NCBI GenBank assembly: GCA_963922205.1
Contig: CAWUHX010000084.1
Span: forward strand, 806,001 to 870,000
Direction of reading: 5' to 3'
Source of the DNA: Romanomermis culicivorax
Taxonomy: Eukaryota > Nematoda > Enoplea > Mermithida > Mermithidae
Length of the DNA stretch: 64,000 nucleotides
Shown: piece by piece, positions 11,037-21,077 of the stretch
Layout: each line of letters begins with the position of its first letter
Position numbering within the stretch: the first letter of the stretch is position 1
Program-made: the position numbers and the translations under genes
Notes under the pieces: model-generated
Told to the model about the DNA's origin: nothing
The model's input: only the letters and a program-made list of their open reading frames with translations
Databases searched by the model: none

Positions 11037-14000
11037 ATGGGTGACTCTAATGATTCTGATATTAGTGATTCTTATATATTCTACTTAAATGTGGATGATT
11101 CATTTCTGGATTTTATTCTCGATCCAGCTGACAATACCTGGGGTCCATTAGAAGATACTGAAAATAAAGATCGACAGGGGACTCTACCCAGTGCTGATGC
11201 TTCTGCAGCGTTACTTGACAATAGTAACAATTCGTCAGACTGGGAAATTACAACTGTGGATGAATATATTGCATCTGATGAAGATGAATTGAATCAGCAG
11301 GGTGGTAATGTTGAATTTTCACCTGAACACTTTTACTACCTCGGCAAAAGTGCAGAACAAAGAGTACCGTTATTCCGAATGAGTGGGCAGACGCGACAGT
11401 TCTTCTTGAGGAACCTCGAACAATGCAATAATTTATACCAACAGCTACCTATAATTTTTGATCATGCGATTGATCAAATGACGACTGATATACACGATGA
11501 CTATTTAGTTAGAGCAGCTTTTTACCATCCTAACCTTGACAATCCTATTCTCATACATTTTCGGCCCGCATCAATTTCAATGGAAGCATCATGGTCGATT
11601 TATTCCAGCGCGTCATCCAATCAAATCAGCATATAACTTTGGGAGATCCTGCAGCAGCTATTAAATTGGTGACAGTAAGGAAAATATGAGGTGCTGGCTT
11701 GCATAACAAACGGAGGTTTTTTACTCACGACGAGTTTTTATATCGCGGAAAAAGTGGATGATTTGTACATATAAACAATCGAGATGACTTATGCCTTCCA
11801 AGAGCCATTGCCACAGCCATAGCCCGACTCAACAAGGAGGATCCAACATACTTATGGAACAGTATTCGTAAAGAAGATTCTGACCGTCATACCTTGCAAA
11901 AACGAAAACTATGGAGCTGATGAATGAAGCTGGTTTATATAACCATCAAGGCCCATGCGGCATCGAGGAGCTCAAGAAGATTCAAGATGTTTTGCCAGAC
12001 TACAAAATTAAGCTGTTTAGCAAGGAACACTATTGCGCCATCATTTTGGAAGGTGAGTTTGTATTCTGCTTCTTTGTCATAATGCAACTTTTGAATCATT
12101 TTGGGAATAATGATGCTGAAAAGTTATCCACTTGTATTATCATGACCAGCACTACACGGTCATTAGTTCTATGCCTGGATTTTTCTCTCGATCATATTGG
12201 TGTGAACCCTGCAATATCACCTACAACTCTGAATATGATCATCAATGTATCAACAAGTGCACTTCCTGTTACCATCGTCCGCCTTGCAAGCAGGTCGAAA
12301 TTATAATTTGCTAAGAATGCAACCGCTACTTCAACAGCGTATTTTGCTACAACAACCATTTACGGGAGTATGATGTCACTTCAACTGGGACCAAAACAAA
12401 GGGTACAAAGACTGGTTCGATTTGTGATTCACCGATGCAAGTCATGCAAGAGACATGTGCGTAAAAGTAGTTTATCAAAACACAAGTGTGGTTACACCAA
12501 ATGCCGGATTTGTAAGCAGGAAGTCTTGATAAAAGGTAAGTAATGTCAATTTACTATCGGATAAGTTTTTCATCAATTTCTTGCTTATAGGTCACCAATG
12601 CTACATGCAAAGGATTGATGTTGAAGATGATTCTGAGACTGAAGAAGAGCAGTTGGTAGACTTAGACTCTTGCAATGGAGACAGTCTGCTGGATGATCAG
12701 TCTGCATGTGTTAAATCAAAATCAAAATGGGAAAAGCTGGAAATCATACCACGTTTTGTTTTCTTTGATTTTGAGACCACTCAAGAGCGTGTATTAAGGA
12801 AGACTCAGCTTGGTGAAGAGCTGGAGCATGTGCCAAATTTATGTATTGCACATGTAATATGTGATACATGCCAAAATCAGGCTTCTGATACTGTGTGTCA
12901 TCGATGTGGACCGAGAAAATGAACATTCATCGGAGAGGATTGCTTGGACAAATTTTGTAGATTTCTGTTCAACTCATCCATGAAAAATACAACTGCAATA
13001 GCTCATAACAACATGCTTCACAATTCCTTTTACGATATTTGTATAAAGAAGGCATTGCTCCAAAAGTTGTCACAAAAGGTGAGATTAGATATTGATTATA
13101 CAAATGACTAAATACATTGCTTTTTCAGGGTTGAACATCATTTCTCTGACAGTCGACAGCATCAAAGTTATCGATTCCTTCAATTTTCTGCCTATGCCAC
13201 TCAGCGCTTTACCAAAAGCATTCGGAATTGATGAACTCTGTAAAGGCTACTTTCCGCACTTGTTCAACAGACAGGAAAACTGGAATTACATTGGAAAATG
13301 GCCAGATGTGCATTTTTATTCACCAGACACCATGAAGGGGGAAAGCCACGACAAATTTATGCAATGGTATTATCAGCAAACAGAAAAGGTTAGTTGATAT
13401 AAAATTATAATTGTACAATAAATTGACATTATCACCATCTTTAGGTGTTCAATTTCCAAGAAGAGCTTATCAAATATTGCGAAAATGATGTAGATGTGCT
13501 CGTCAAAACCTGCCTCAAGTTTGGAAACATATTCATGCGTGAAACAACTGCAGATCCATTCGAAAAATCACTCACCATTGCTGGAGCATGCAATAGAGTG
13601 TATCGTAAGCTCTTTTTAAAGAAAGATAGGATAGGTTTAGTACCACATAATGGATACCGCGGCAAAGACAAACAATCCATAAAGGCCATTATGTGGCTTC
13701 AGTGGTTGAATGTGAAAAACAATGTGTGTATCCAGCATGCTTTGAATGGTAAGGAAGTCTGGGTCAGTTCTTACAAGGTAGATGGAATCGATGGAGGTAC
13801 AATTTACGAGTTTTATGGATGCTACTGGCACGGCTGTCCTAAATGCATGAAGCAGAGGAACCATCTCACAGCCCATCAAGTTTCAACTGCCTGGGATGCC
13901 TACATGAGAACAATGGCACGTCGACAACATCTAAAACAACTAGGATATCAGCTCGTTGAGCTTTAAGAGTGCGAGCTCAACATCTTGCTCGCAAACAATC

Positions 14001-15660
14001 TTGAGATGGCTGAATTTTTCAAGAAATCAGCACCGGTAGAACCCTTGAATCCAAGAGATGGTAAGATCTTTTTGTGTCATGTGTTTCTTTTTTAAGTTTC
14101 CCTCTTGTAGCTTTCTACGGTGGTCGTACAAATGCCATAAAGCTGTACCACAAGATTGAGGAAACAGAAAGGATAAATTATGTGGATGTCTGTAGTTTGT
14201 ACCCGTACATGAACAAGTATGGTGTATATCCAATCGGACATCCATTGCTAATTACGGAAAACTTCAAAGACATCAATGAAAAACCATACGAAGGCTTGAT
14301 CAAGTACCTCGTTTTACCTCTGCAAGATCTCTATCACCCCGTTTTACCCTATCGTTCAAATGGTAAATTAACATTTCCATTATGTCGAAAATGCACCGAC
14401 TTACAACAACCCAAGTGTACACATTCGAATGAAGAGGATCGAGCCTTGCTGGGAATGTGGGTAACAATGGAACTTTACAGAGCTCTAGATAAAGGCTACA
14501 AGGTAATATTTGATAAGCTGATGTTAGCTCTGTTTAACCAAGAACCAATTTCAGGTTTTGAAAGTCTTTGAAGTTTGGCATTATGAAGCTGTGGATAGAT
14601 ACGATCAAATTTCCAATCCAGATGGCGGTTTATTCACCAGCTATGTGAACACTTTTATGGAAATGAAAATGGTAAAACAAACATTAAGTCATATTTTATA
14701 TATATATTATTGTGATTTGTAGGAAGCGGAAGGCTGGCCGGCGCATTGTAACAATGATGCCTCTAGGCAGGCATACTTGAGTGATATAGAGGAGTGTGAA
14801 GGAATAATGCTGGACAGAACAGAAATTGAAAAAAATCCAGGCAAACAGGCTTTGGCAAAGCTGATGCTAAATTCGTTTTGGGGCAAAGTAAGAATTTTTA
14901 AAACTGTAAACATGGTTTTTATAATCTGTCATACCATTTTCAGTTTGGTCAACGAAATAATTTGACAAAGACAGTTTATTTTACAAATCCGCAGCAATAT
15001 TTTGACCTTATATTTGATCCATCAGCAATTATTCAGAGTGTGACAATCATTAGTGAAACTCTCATTGCTGTCAGCTACACAGAGAAAGAAGAATTTGTCT
15101 TAACATTGCCTTACGTCAACCCTGTGATAGCAGCTTATACGACAACTCAAGCCCAGCTAACGCTTTACTCTTATATCCAAAAGTTGGAGCGACGTGTTTT
15201 ATATTTTGACACAGATAGTGTCATTTATTTATCAAACATTAGCGATACCAAGGAATATTAAGTACCAATTGGATGGTCTTTGGGTGAAATGACGGATGAG
15301 TTGAAGGATTACAGCCAGGGATCTTACATTATGGAATTTATCAGTGGTGGTCCGAAGAACTACTCCTACTGTGTATATAGTACAAAGGACGAGAAACTGC
15401 ATTACATAACAAAAGTTCATGGTATTACATTAAACCACAGAGTAGCAAAACAAGTAAAACTTGAAGGTTTAAAACAAATGGTAAAATCGTTTATTATATC
15501 TAATGATACAGAAGGAATTAATGTTGTAACTGAAAGAATTGATAGAAAACAGGACCATACTGTAGTAACTAGACCTGTACAAAAAAAATTTAGAGTTGTA
15601 TATGATAAACGCATTATTGTGAAAGATTTTACAACTGTACCTTATGGATGGAAAGTATAA
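11037..15660 (+). pseudogene. Protein-primed DNA polymerase B, spliced and disrupted
   Basis: This gene would replicate the element from a terminal protein primer. Visible motifs in order: an acidic N-terminus, MVDLFQRVI, a cysteine-rich finger region (12.1-12.5 kb), exonuclease motif VFFDFETT (~12.75 kb), polymerase motif A region DVCSLYPYMNKYGVYP (~14.19 kb), motif B KLMLNSFWGK (~14.86 kb) and motif C YFDTDSVIY (~15.21 kb). Eight GT-AG introns of ~50-80 bp are seen: 12053-12123, 12536-12590, 13079-13128, 13389-13444, 14061-14110, 14503-14554, 14672-14722 and 14888-14943. The joined frame is broken by stops at 11687, 11759, ~12920, ~13964 and ~15259, and by frameshifts near 11575, 11900 and 13020. 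TAA as well as TGA stops argue against recoding. Confidence 0.85.
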
Positions 15661-15709
15661 ATATTGATGTGTTAATTTGCTTATTCATTTGTTTTATGTG
15701 CTTAATAAA

Positions 15710-16348
15710 ATGGCTACTTTCAACTTTGCTTGGAAGCACCCTTTAAATTGTATTGTCTCAGCTCCTACCAAATCGGGAAAAACTGAGTTTGTGAAAAAAC
15801 TAATCTTGTTCGCCAAACAAATGATTGAACCAGTACCTATGAGGATCATACGGTGTTATACTGAATGGCAGAATACTTACACTGATTTGCAAAACAAATG
15901 TAGCAATGTTTCTTTCCTCGAAGGATTACCATCTATCGAGGTTCTGAAAAGCTTCAAACAACAGCCTCAATTATTAGTTCTAGATGACATGATGCAGGAA
16001 ATGAAGACTGACAACAGGCTCAATGAGTTGTTTACAAGAGGCTCTCATCACTGGAATTTATCAGTTATACACATTGTCCAATATGCTTTTTTTGAAGGAA
16101 TGAAAACAAGCAGAATAAATGCTCAATATTTGGTGCTAATGAAAAATCCAGCAGATAGACTACAGATACAGACATTGGGAAGGCAAATTTTTCCAGGTTC
16201 TAAACACTTTATAGAAGCCTTTGAAGATGCAACTGGGTCATCTTATGGCTATTTGATTATTGATTTGACTCAAGACACACCAGATAAATTTAGACTCAGG
16301 ACAAATATCTTCCCAACTGATGTGGGTATGATTATATATGTACCATGA
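15710..16348 (+). CDS. FtsK/HerA-like genome-packaging ATPase
   Basis: A 212-residue protein of the A32-like packaging ATPase family, which would pump element DNA into capsids. The Walker A region is APTKSGKT (residues ~18-25; a variant with Ala in place of the first Gly), Walker B is LLVLDDMM (~95-102), and a downstream SHHWNLSVIHIVQ segment fits the sensor region. I chose the ATG at 15710; an upstream in-frame TTG at 15677 is less likely. An AATAAA signal overlaps the start and could serve the polymerase transcript. The frame is intact, unlike its homologue at 26188-26850 in the old copy. Confidence 0.85.
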   Translation: MATFNFAWKHPLNCIVSAPTKSGKTEFVKKLILFAKQMIEPVPMRIIRCYTEWQNTYTDLQNKCSNVSFLEGLPSIEVLKSFKQQPQLLVLDDMMQEMKTDNRLNELFTRGSHHWNLSVIHIVQYAFFEGMKTSRINAQYLVLMKNPADRLQIQTLGRQIFPGSKHFIEAFEDATGSSYGYLIIDLTQDTPDKFRLRTNIFPTDVGMIIYVP

Positions 16349-16426
16349 TAAAAGATATATAGGCCATGGACTTGTCAGCTTGGATCATTTTCTTTTATAA
16401 ACATCTATTGATAAGTTGCTTCTATT

Positions 16427-16953
16427 ATGGATAACTCCGGCACTATTGAGGAAATGGAGTTTGATACAACAACCGAAAGGTTATATAATGCATTAAATGG
16501 TATGCCCCCACGTCGGCCTCTGCAATGCCTTTTAATCCGAATGTTTGACAACAAGACATATGGAAGAATAGCATCCAGTATATGTTTTATGCTGTTCCTC
16601 GGAGGATCTTCTGGTCAATTCTGCATGACACCAGTGCACGGGCTTTAACAAGCAATTTCTCTATTCAGAAGGAAAAATCATTCATTTTGATGCAAATAAA
16701 GAATGATGAAATCGCAATGTATTCAGTCAATGCCAGTAGTAGACAGAATGTTGCACACTTTATTGAAAAATACTTATTATGCCCTCTACATGAAATGCAT
16801 GAATATTGACCCCTATGTCAGAAATCAGTACCATTAAATGCTGACATATGTGCATGCTGCGATGAAGATGGTCAATTCAAGAGGCTAAATTTAGCAACAA
16901 TTGAGCTGAATAAACAAACTGTAAATTCTTTTCTCAAACTCTTGAAAGAATAA
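16427..16953 (+). pseudogene. Cys-motif Polinton protein, disrupted paralogue of 17547-18272
   Basis: The frame starts at 16427, shifts near 16575 and has a TGA at about 16808 before ending at 16951-16953. The second part has the pattern helix-C-x(11)-C-x(12)-CC: HFIEKYLLC, then a Cys, then ICACC, followed by a basic segment and a terminal helix ending LKLLKE. This is the domain found twice in the secreted protein at 17547-18272. The proline-rich N-terminal part has no known domain and no clear signal peptide. Function unknown; the tandem arrangement points to gene duplication within the element. Confidence 0.5.
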
Positions 16954-17007
16954 TCTGCCAGCTCTTATTCACTCATCAGTACTTGTAGACAAGCAGTCCT
17001 ATTTCCA

Positions 17008-17460
17008 ATGTCTCCAGCATCATTTGAATTATTTTTTATACGACTTATGGCAAAAATTAATGGTAATATAATGTGCAGCTATTTATAATTAAATATGTTG
17101 TATATGTAATTTTGAGGAGTACTCATCATTAAGCGCATGCAAGCTCAATATGCTGATGTTTTATGGTCAAGATTCAGCCAAAATCGGAAAGAAGATTACA
17201 AGTTAAAGGCTGTACAATATAATGAATTCCATCAAATTAAACGAAGGAAAAATAAAATTACTGGATTTTGGTTCTTCACCTTGGAGCTCTTTGGAGAACT
17301 AAGAAAAAGATGCATAGATGCGCAGTATATTGATGACCTGTTTGCCAGGTTGAGCCAAGAAGACAAGTTCTACTTCATGTTGATCAATCAAAACAGTGTA
17401 TATGATAAAAACGTTTTCTATTTATCAATACTACAAAATGAAATTTCCAGTTGTTCGTGA
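17008..17460 (+). CDS. Protein with two HMG-box-like repeats
   Basis: Two exons (17008-17062 and 17117-17460) join in frame across a 54-bp intron into 132 residues. Two segments of about 60 residues follow the HMG-box pattern: an N-terminal PMSPASFELFF-type start, then AQYADVLWSRFSQNRKEDY, and a second FWFFTLELF, then AQYIDDLFARLSQEDKFYF, where HMG boxes have a W-x-x-L-S-x-x-E-K-x-x-Y signature. A basic linker (KRRKNK) lies between them. An abundant HMG-like protein could compact element DNA. The match is by pattern only; diagnostic tryptophans are missing in the second box. Confidence 0.45.
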
Positions 17461-17546
17461 ACCATTTATTGTATATAAGCAATGTGCGTGTTATAATATT
17501 CAGTTTTGTGTTTGTATTTTGGTGTTGAACAGTTGTTTCTCAGGTG

Positions 17547-18272
17547 ATGGCTTATAATAAAACAATGTGTTTCACTTTTCTTGCAGCTGTGATATTAGCT
17601 GCCTGCTCAAGCCTCAAAAGTGCAGATGATCTTTCTTACAGTCATCTCATCTTGATGAGGTCCTATGGATCTGCTCCTGGAGTAGATTTTTACAACATAA
17701 CCCTGGCTGCACAAGTATCTTTCCGAAATTTCCTATTGAGAGCATTGGCTTGCAACAAAACGGGCAGTTTATTTGATCCTGATTCTGAAAGATGTTCAAC
17801 AAAAATACCCCACAATGGCAATCTTTATGCCTGCTGTGACATGAGCAATAATTTTGATAGTATTAGGGCACCTACATTCAACATTAGCAAACATATGGTA
17901 CCCTCGTTACTCAATGTACTCAATACAAAAATTGAGAGTGTTGATCTCGAGGGTGACAAGAATATAAAGAACCGTCAACTTGTAATCACAAATTACAAAA
18001 GTTTCACAGGAGCTGGTTTTATTACTTCATATAACAAACATGAGGCGGTACATTTAAGAAACTTTCTTAGAAATGCCATATGGTGTAGGCCCGGACAAGG
18101 ACAATTTACAAATACACAATATTGTCCAACTTTGATTGGAGATCATCAAACATATGTGTGTTGTACACGGGAAACTTTACAGAGTGTAATGTTAAATGGT
18201 TTGAATCTGTATGATAAGAATGAAATATCAGTTCTGATGGATGCACTCTATGATAGACGACCCCCAGCTTGA
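17547..18272 (+). CDS. Secreted Polinton protein with duplicated Cys motif
   Basis: A 241-residue protein with a clear signal peptide (hydrophobic stretch CFTFLAAVILAAC, residues ~7-20) and no later membrane segment. It contains two copies of one domain: FRNFLLRALAC-x(13)-C-x(13)-CC and HLRNFLRNAIWC-x(12)-C-x(11)-CC, each followed by a hydrophobic helix (SLLNVLN and SVLMDALYD). Cysteine number per domain is four. The YVCC ending recalls clip domains, but those have six cysteines, so no family is assigned. The ATG at 17547 is used; a GTG precedes it. Relatives are the gene at 16427 and the old copy's 25637-26143. Confidence 0.7.
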   Translation: MAYNKTMCFTFLAAVILAACSSLKSADDLSYSHLILMRSYGSAPGVDFYNITLAAQVSFRNFLLRALACNKTGSLFDPDSERCSTKIPHNGNLYACCDMSNNFDSIRAPTFNISKHMVPSLLNVLNTKIESVDLEGDKNIKNRQLVITNYKSFTGAGFITSYNKHEAVHLRNFLRNAIWCRPGQGQFTNTQYCPTLIGDHQTYVCCTRETLQSVMLNGLNLYDKNEISVLMDALYDRRPPA

Positions 18273-18340
18273 AATGTATATATATACCTGTTGCTATCTT
18301 AAATGTCTCATTATTCATTTTGAATTTCTAATAGAATGCC

Positions 18341-18688
18341 ATGTCAAAGTTGCTGCAAAAGTACATTCACCATCTACATGTCTTAAATTGCTGCAGTAAT
18401 CATACGAAACAAAGAAGTGCACTATTAAAAACTTTGCCGGATGAATTTGTGCATTGTTTATGTGAAATTTGTCACAACCTGCTGAAAGGAAATATTCCTA
18501 TAAGTACCCTAAAGAAGAAAAAGCTTGCTAAATATAGCAAGATTATAAGACATTTAGCATCAAAGCAAAAGATCAACTTGAGAGCAAAAAAGCAGCAAAT
18601 TATACAAAGTGGTGGATTTTTACCTATACTTCTACCCTCTCTGCTAGCACTAGCTACTGAAATTTTACCCAAAGTTATCAAAACATGA
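18341..18688 (+). CDS. Conserved Polinton protein with CEIC motif and hydrophobic tail
   Basis: A 115-residue protein of unknown function, also present in the old copy (9840-10192). The N-terminal half has CLCEICHNLLKGNIPI (~45-60), the middle is very basic (KKKKLAKYSK, then RAKKQQ) and the end is a Gly-Gly then hydrophobic stretch GGFLPILLPSLLALATEIL (~90-108). The basic-then-amphipathic layout resembles a DNA-binding or membrane-active virion peptide, but this is inference. It ends 10 bp before the next start. Confidence 0.65.
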   Translation: MSKLLQKYIHHLHVLNCCSNHTKQRSALLKTLPDEFVHCLCEICHNLLKGNIPISTLKKKKLAKYSKIIRHLASKQKINLRAKKQQIIQSGGFLPILLPSLLALATEILPKVIKT

Positions 18689-18698
18689 AATACAAGAC

Positions 18699-19442
18699 AT
18701 GTTTGACAAGAAAAGTGACCAAAATTCTGATAACGGTTTGAGAAAGCAAATGTCTGATTTCAAAATGGAGCTTGAAGGCATATTGAAGAATAATGATATG
18801 TCTGCAGAACTTCAATATAAGCTATATGGACAACTATTCCACAGATACTTGAAGCTCGATGAAGAGAGTAAAAAGCCGATTGAGGTTAAATTAAAAGATG
18901 GTAAGCTGAATGATATATATCAACAATCGGTAGATATTGATAACCTACATCAGAAACAAATGAAAAATGAAGAACAATCATCTACACCTAATCAGAGAGG
19001 GCTAAAAAATGAACAGCAATCTTCAGATGATGGTAGAGATTGGTTGAGAGGCTTACCTAGAGCTAAAGTCAAGCAAGCTGAAATGGTTCTAGAAGTGCTC
19101 AATAAAAGTGATTTTGATGTAAACAAGCAAAGTGAAGTTATTTTAAATGGTGTCAGAGTACCCAACAGCAATATCATAGATTTATTACATGATTTTATAA
19201 GAGACAGACCTACAGATCCACCTCCAGAAGGTTATCAAGAATTTGCACAACATTTGGTAAAGCTTAATGCACCCAAAGCCTATATTGGAAATCCAAATCA
19301 CTTAAAGCTCATTAATCACTATAAAACTGACGAGACAATCAACAATTCTCCATTTCATAATGTTGATGTTAAAAAGCGATTAAGTTTTTCTAATGATAAA
19401 AAGTCTGGGAAAAAGAAGAAGTTGAAGTATGAAGAATTCTAA
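18699..19442 (+). CDS. Conserved Polinton protein upstream of integrase, unknown function
   Basis: A 247-residue hydrophilic protein. The N-terminus is helical (MSDFKMELEGILKN, YKLYGQLFHRYLKL); a charged, Gln-rich linker follows; the C-terminal half has WLRGLPRAKVKQAEMVLEVL, SNIIDLLHDFIRDR and a PEGYQEF...LNAPKAYIGNP segment; a lysine-rich tail ends it. The same blocks occur in the old copy (9011-9715). I recognise the general pattern from invertebrate Polintons but know no function. The last 14 bp overlap the integrase start. Confidence 0.65.
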   Translation: MFDKKSDQNSDNGLRKQMSDFKMELEGILKNNDMSAELQYKLYGQLFHRYLKLDEESKKPIEVKLKDGKLNDIYQQSVDIDNLHQKQMKNEEQSSTPNQRGLKNEQQSSDDGRDWLRGLPRAKVKQAEMVLEVLNKSDFDVNKQSEVILNGVRVPNSNIIDLLHDFIRDRPTDPPPEGYQEFAQHLVKLNAPKAYIGNPNHLKLINHYKTDETINNSPFHNVDVKKRLSFSNDKKSGKKKKLKYEEF

Positions 19443-20496
19443 AGAAGCAGTCCTGAAAACATTGTATACAGACATAGGGGCTTCTGGATCTTACGGTGGT
19501 GTTCACAAGCTGTACAAGCATGCAAAGCAGTATGACAGAAGTATAACTCTAAATGATGTGAAGAATTGGCTAGAAAAACAGGATCCTTACACATTATGTA
19601 AGCAGGCCTATAAAAAGTTTAAATGTAATAGAATTTATGTCAGTGGTATTGATGCTCAATGGGAGGCTGACTTGGTTGATATGCAAGCATATAGCGAGTA
19701 CAACAAGGGACAAAAGTATATGATATGCTGTATTGATGTTTTTAGCAAATTTGTGTGGGTAAGACCACTAAGAAATAAAGGTGCCTTATCTGTATGTACA
19801 GCTTTTAAAGACATTATATCAAGTAGAAAAAAGCCTTGGTGTATTCGCACAGATAAGGGCAAAGAGTTTGTCAATTACAAATTTCAAAAGCTCTTAAACT
19901 TAAAGGGGATACAGTTTTTTACCTCTCAAAATGAGGATGTGAAATGTTCAATAGTGGAACGGTTCAATGGTACCTTAAAATCAAAAATGTGGAGATACTT
20001 CACTGACAGAAAGACATTCAAATGGATTGATATACTTCAACAACTGGTTGGAGCATACAACAATTCTACTCATCGTTCAATTGGTGAAAAGCCTGTGAAT
20101 ATCACTTATGAAAATGAATCAGAAATTAGAAATCGCCTCTACCCACGAAAGAGCTCACAACATCCAACTCTACAAATATATGACTATGTACGAATTTCTA
20201 AATTTCATCAGCACTTTGATAAAGGTTATCTACCACAGTGGACAGAAGAAATTTTTTGTGTATATAAAGTATTGAATCGTACTACTGAGCCATTATATAA
20301 AATCAAAGATCTACAAGGAGAAGAAATACAGGGTACATTTTATGCAAAAGAATTGCAAGATAACACAAAAACCTTCAAAATTGAAAAAGTTTTAAAACAA
20401 AAAAGGCTCATTGATGGATCTGTGAAGCTTTTTGTCAAATGGAGTGGTTACCCTGATAAGTTCAATGAATGGGTTAATGAAAACGACTTGAAATGA
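19429..20496 (+). CDS. Retroviral-type integrase with C-terminal chromodomain
   Basis: A 355-residue intact integrase that would insert the element and create the 6-bp duplication. Catalytic residues are D81 (WEADLVDM), D142 (RTDKGKEF) and E177 (CSIVERFNG). The core also shows YMICCIDVFSKFVWV and STHRSIGEKP. A C-terminal domain with LQIYDYVRISK follows, and residues ~315-355 form a chromodomain (VEKVLKQK-type start, LFVKWSGYPDKFNEWV) that could steer insertion to marked chromatin. It overlaps the upstream gene by 14 bp and the protease by 4 bp (ATGA). The N-terminal zinc-binding HHCC motif is not obvious. Confidence 0.9.
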   Translation: MKNSKEAVLKTLYTDIGASGSYGGVHKLYKHAKQYDRSITLNDVKNWLEKQDPYTLCKQAYKKFKCNRIYVSGIDAQWEADLVDMQAYSEYNKGQKYMICCIDVFSKFVWVRPLRNKGALSVCTAFKDIISSRKKPWCIRTDKGKEFVNYKFQKLLNLKGIQFFTSQNEDVKCSIVERFNGTLKSKMWRYFTDRKTFKWIDILQQLVGAYNNSTHRSIGEKPVNITYENESEIRNRLYPRKSSQHPTLQIYDYVRISKFHQHFDKGYLPQWTEEIFCVYKVLNRTTEPLYKIKDLQGEEIQGTFYAKELQDNTKTFKIEKVLKQKRLIDGSVKLFVKWSGYPDKFNEWVNENDLK

Positions 20497-20945
20497 ACTC
20501 ATACGAGCTTGTTCAACTAATTCAGAGAGATGCATCTCTGAAGAAGGTTTTCCATGGTGTATTTGCTAGAGATCAGCTAAATTGGATGATAACTAGATAT
20601 CCAGCAGCTATTATCGCAAATACAGATATGTCAAATAAACCAGGGCAGCATTGGATCACAACGTACTTTGATCAGAATGGACACATTGATTATTTTGACT
20701 CTTATGGTATGTGCCCATATATACAAGAATATATTGATTTCATGAATCGAAATAGTAAAGTGCAAAATTATAACTTTGTGCACTTGCAGGGTTGGGATAG
20801 TTCAGTTTGTGGTGTTTATTGCTTGTACTTTTTATATCACCAGGTTCGTAGAATGAAACTTCCATTTATATTGAAACACTTTCGTCCGGAAGAATCAAAT
20901 TTTAATGATAAACTATTTTTTCAGTTTTTTGTACAAATACTTTAA
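20493..20945 (+). CDS. Adenain-like (Ulp1-fold) cysteine protease
   Basis: A 150-residue intact protease of the adenovirus-maturation type. Likely active-site residues are H53 (GQHWIT), D69 (DYFDSYG), Q99 (LQGWDS) and C106 (SSVCGVYC), in the family's order. It would process capsid proteins of the element. The start codon overlaps the integrase stop as ATGA. In the old copy the equivalent cysteine is lost. Confidence 0.85.
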   Translation: MNSYELVQLIQRDASLKKVFHGVFARDQLNWMITRYPAAIIANTDMSNKPGQHWITTYFDQNGHIDYFDSYGMCPYIQEYIDFMNRNSKVQNYNFVHLQGWDSSVCGVYCLYFLYHQVRRMKLPFILKHFRPEESNFNDKLFFQFFVQIL

Positions 20946-21077
20946 GTTTCATCATCGTATATGTTGTAAGAACCATCAGAGTTGTACATCTTTGCGTTAC
21001 TTCAAAAATAAAAATGGTATATAAATGCTTACATTCTTCACTTGACTCATTAATAAGTTTGCAGTCTAGATCAGAAG

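Noticed and set aside
11037..15660. Recoding of TGA as a sense codon to rescue the polymerase gene
   Set aside because: TAA stops and several frameshifts are also present, the major capsid and penton genes show the same mix, and host genes use normal stops.
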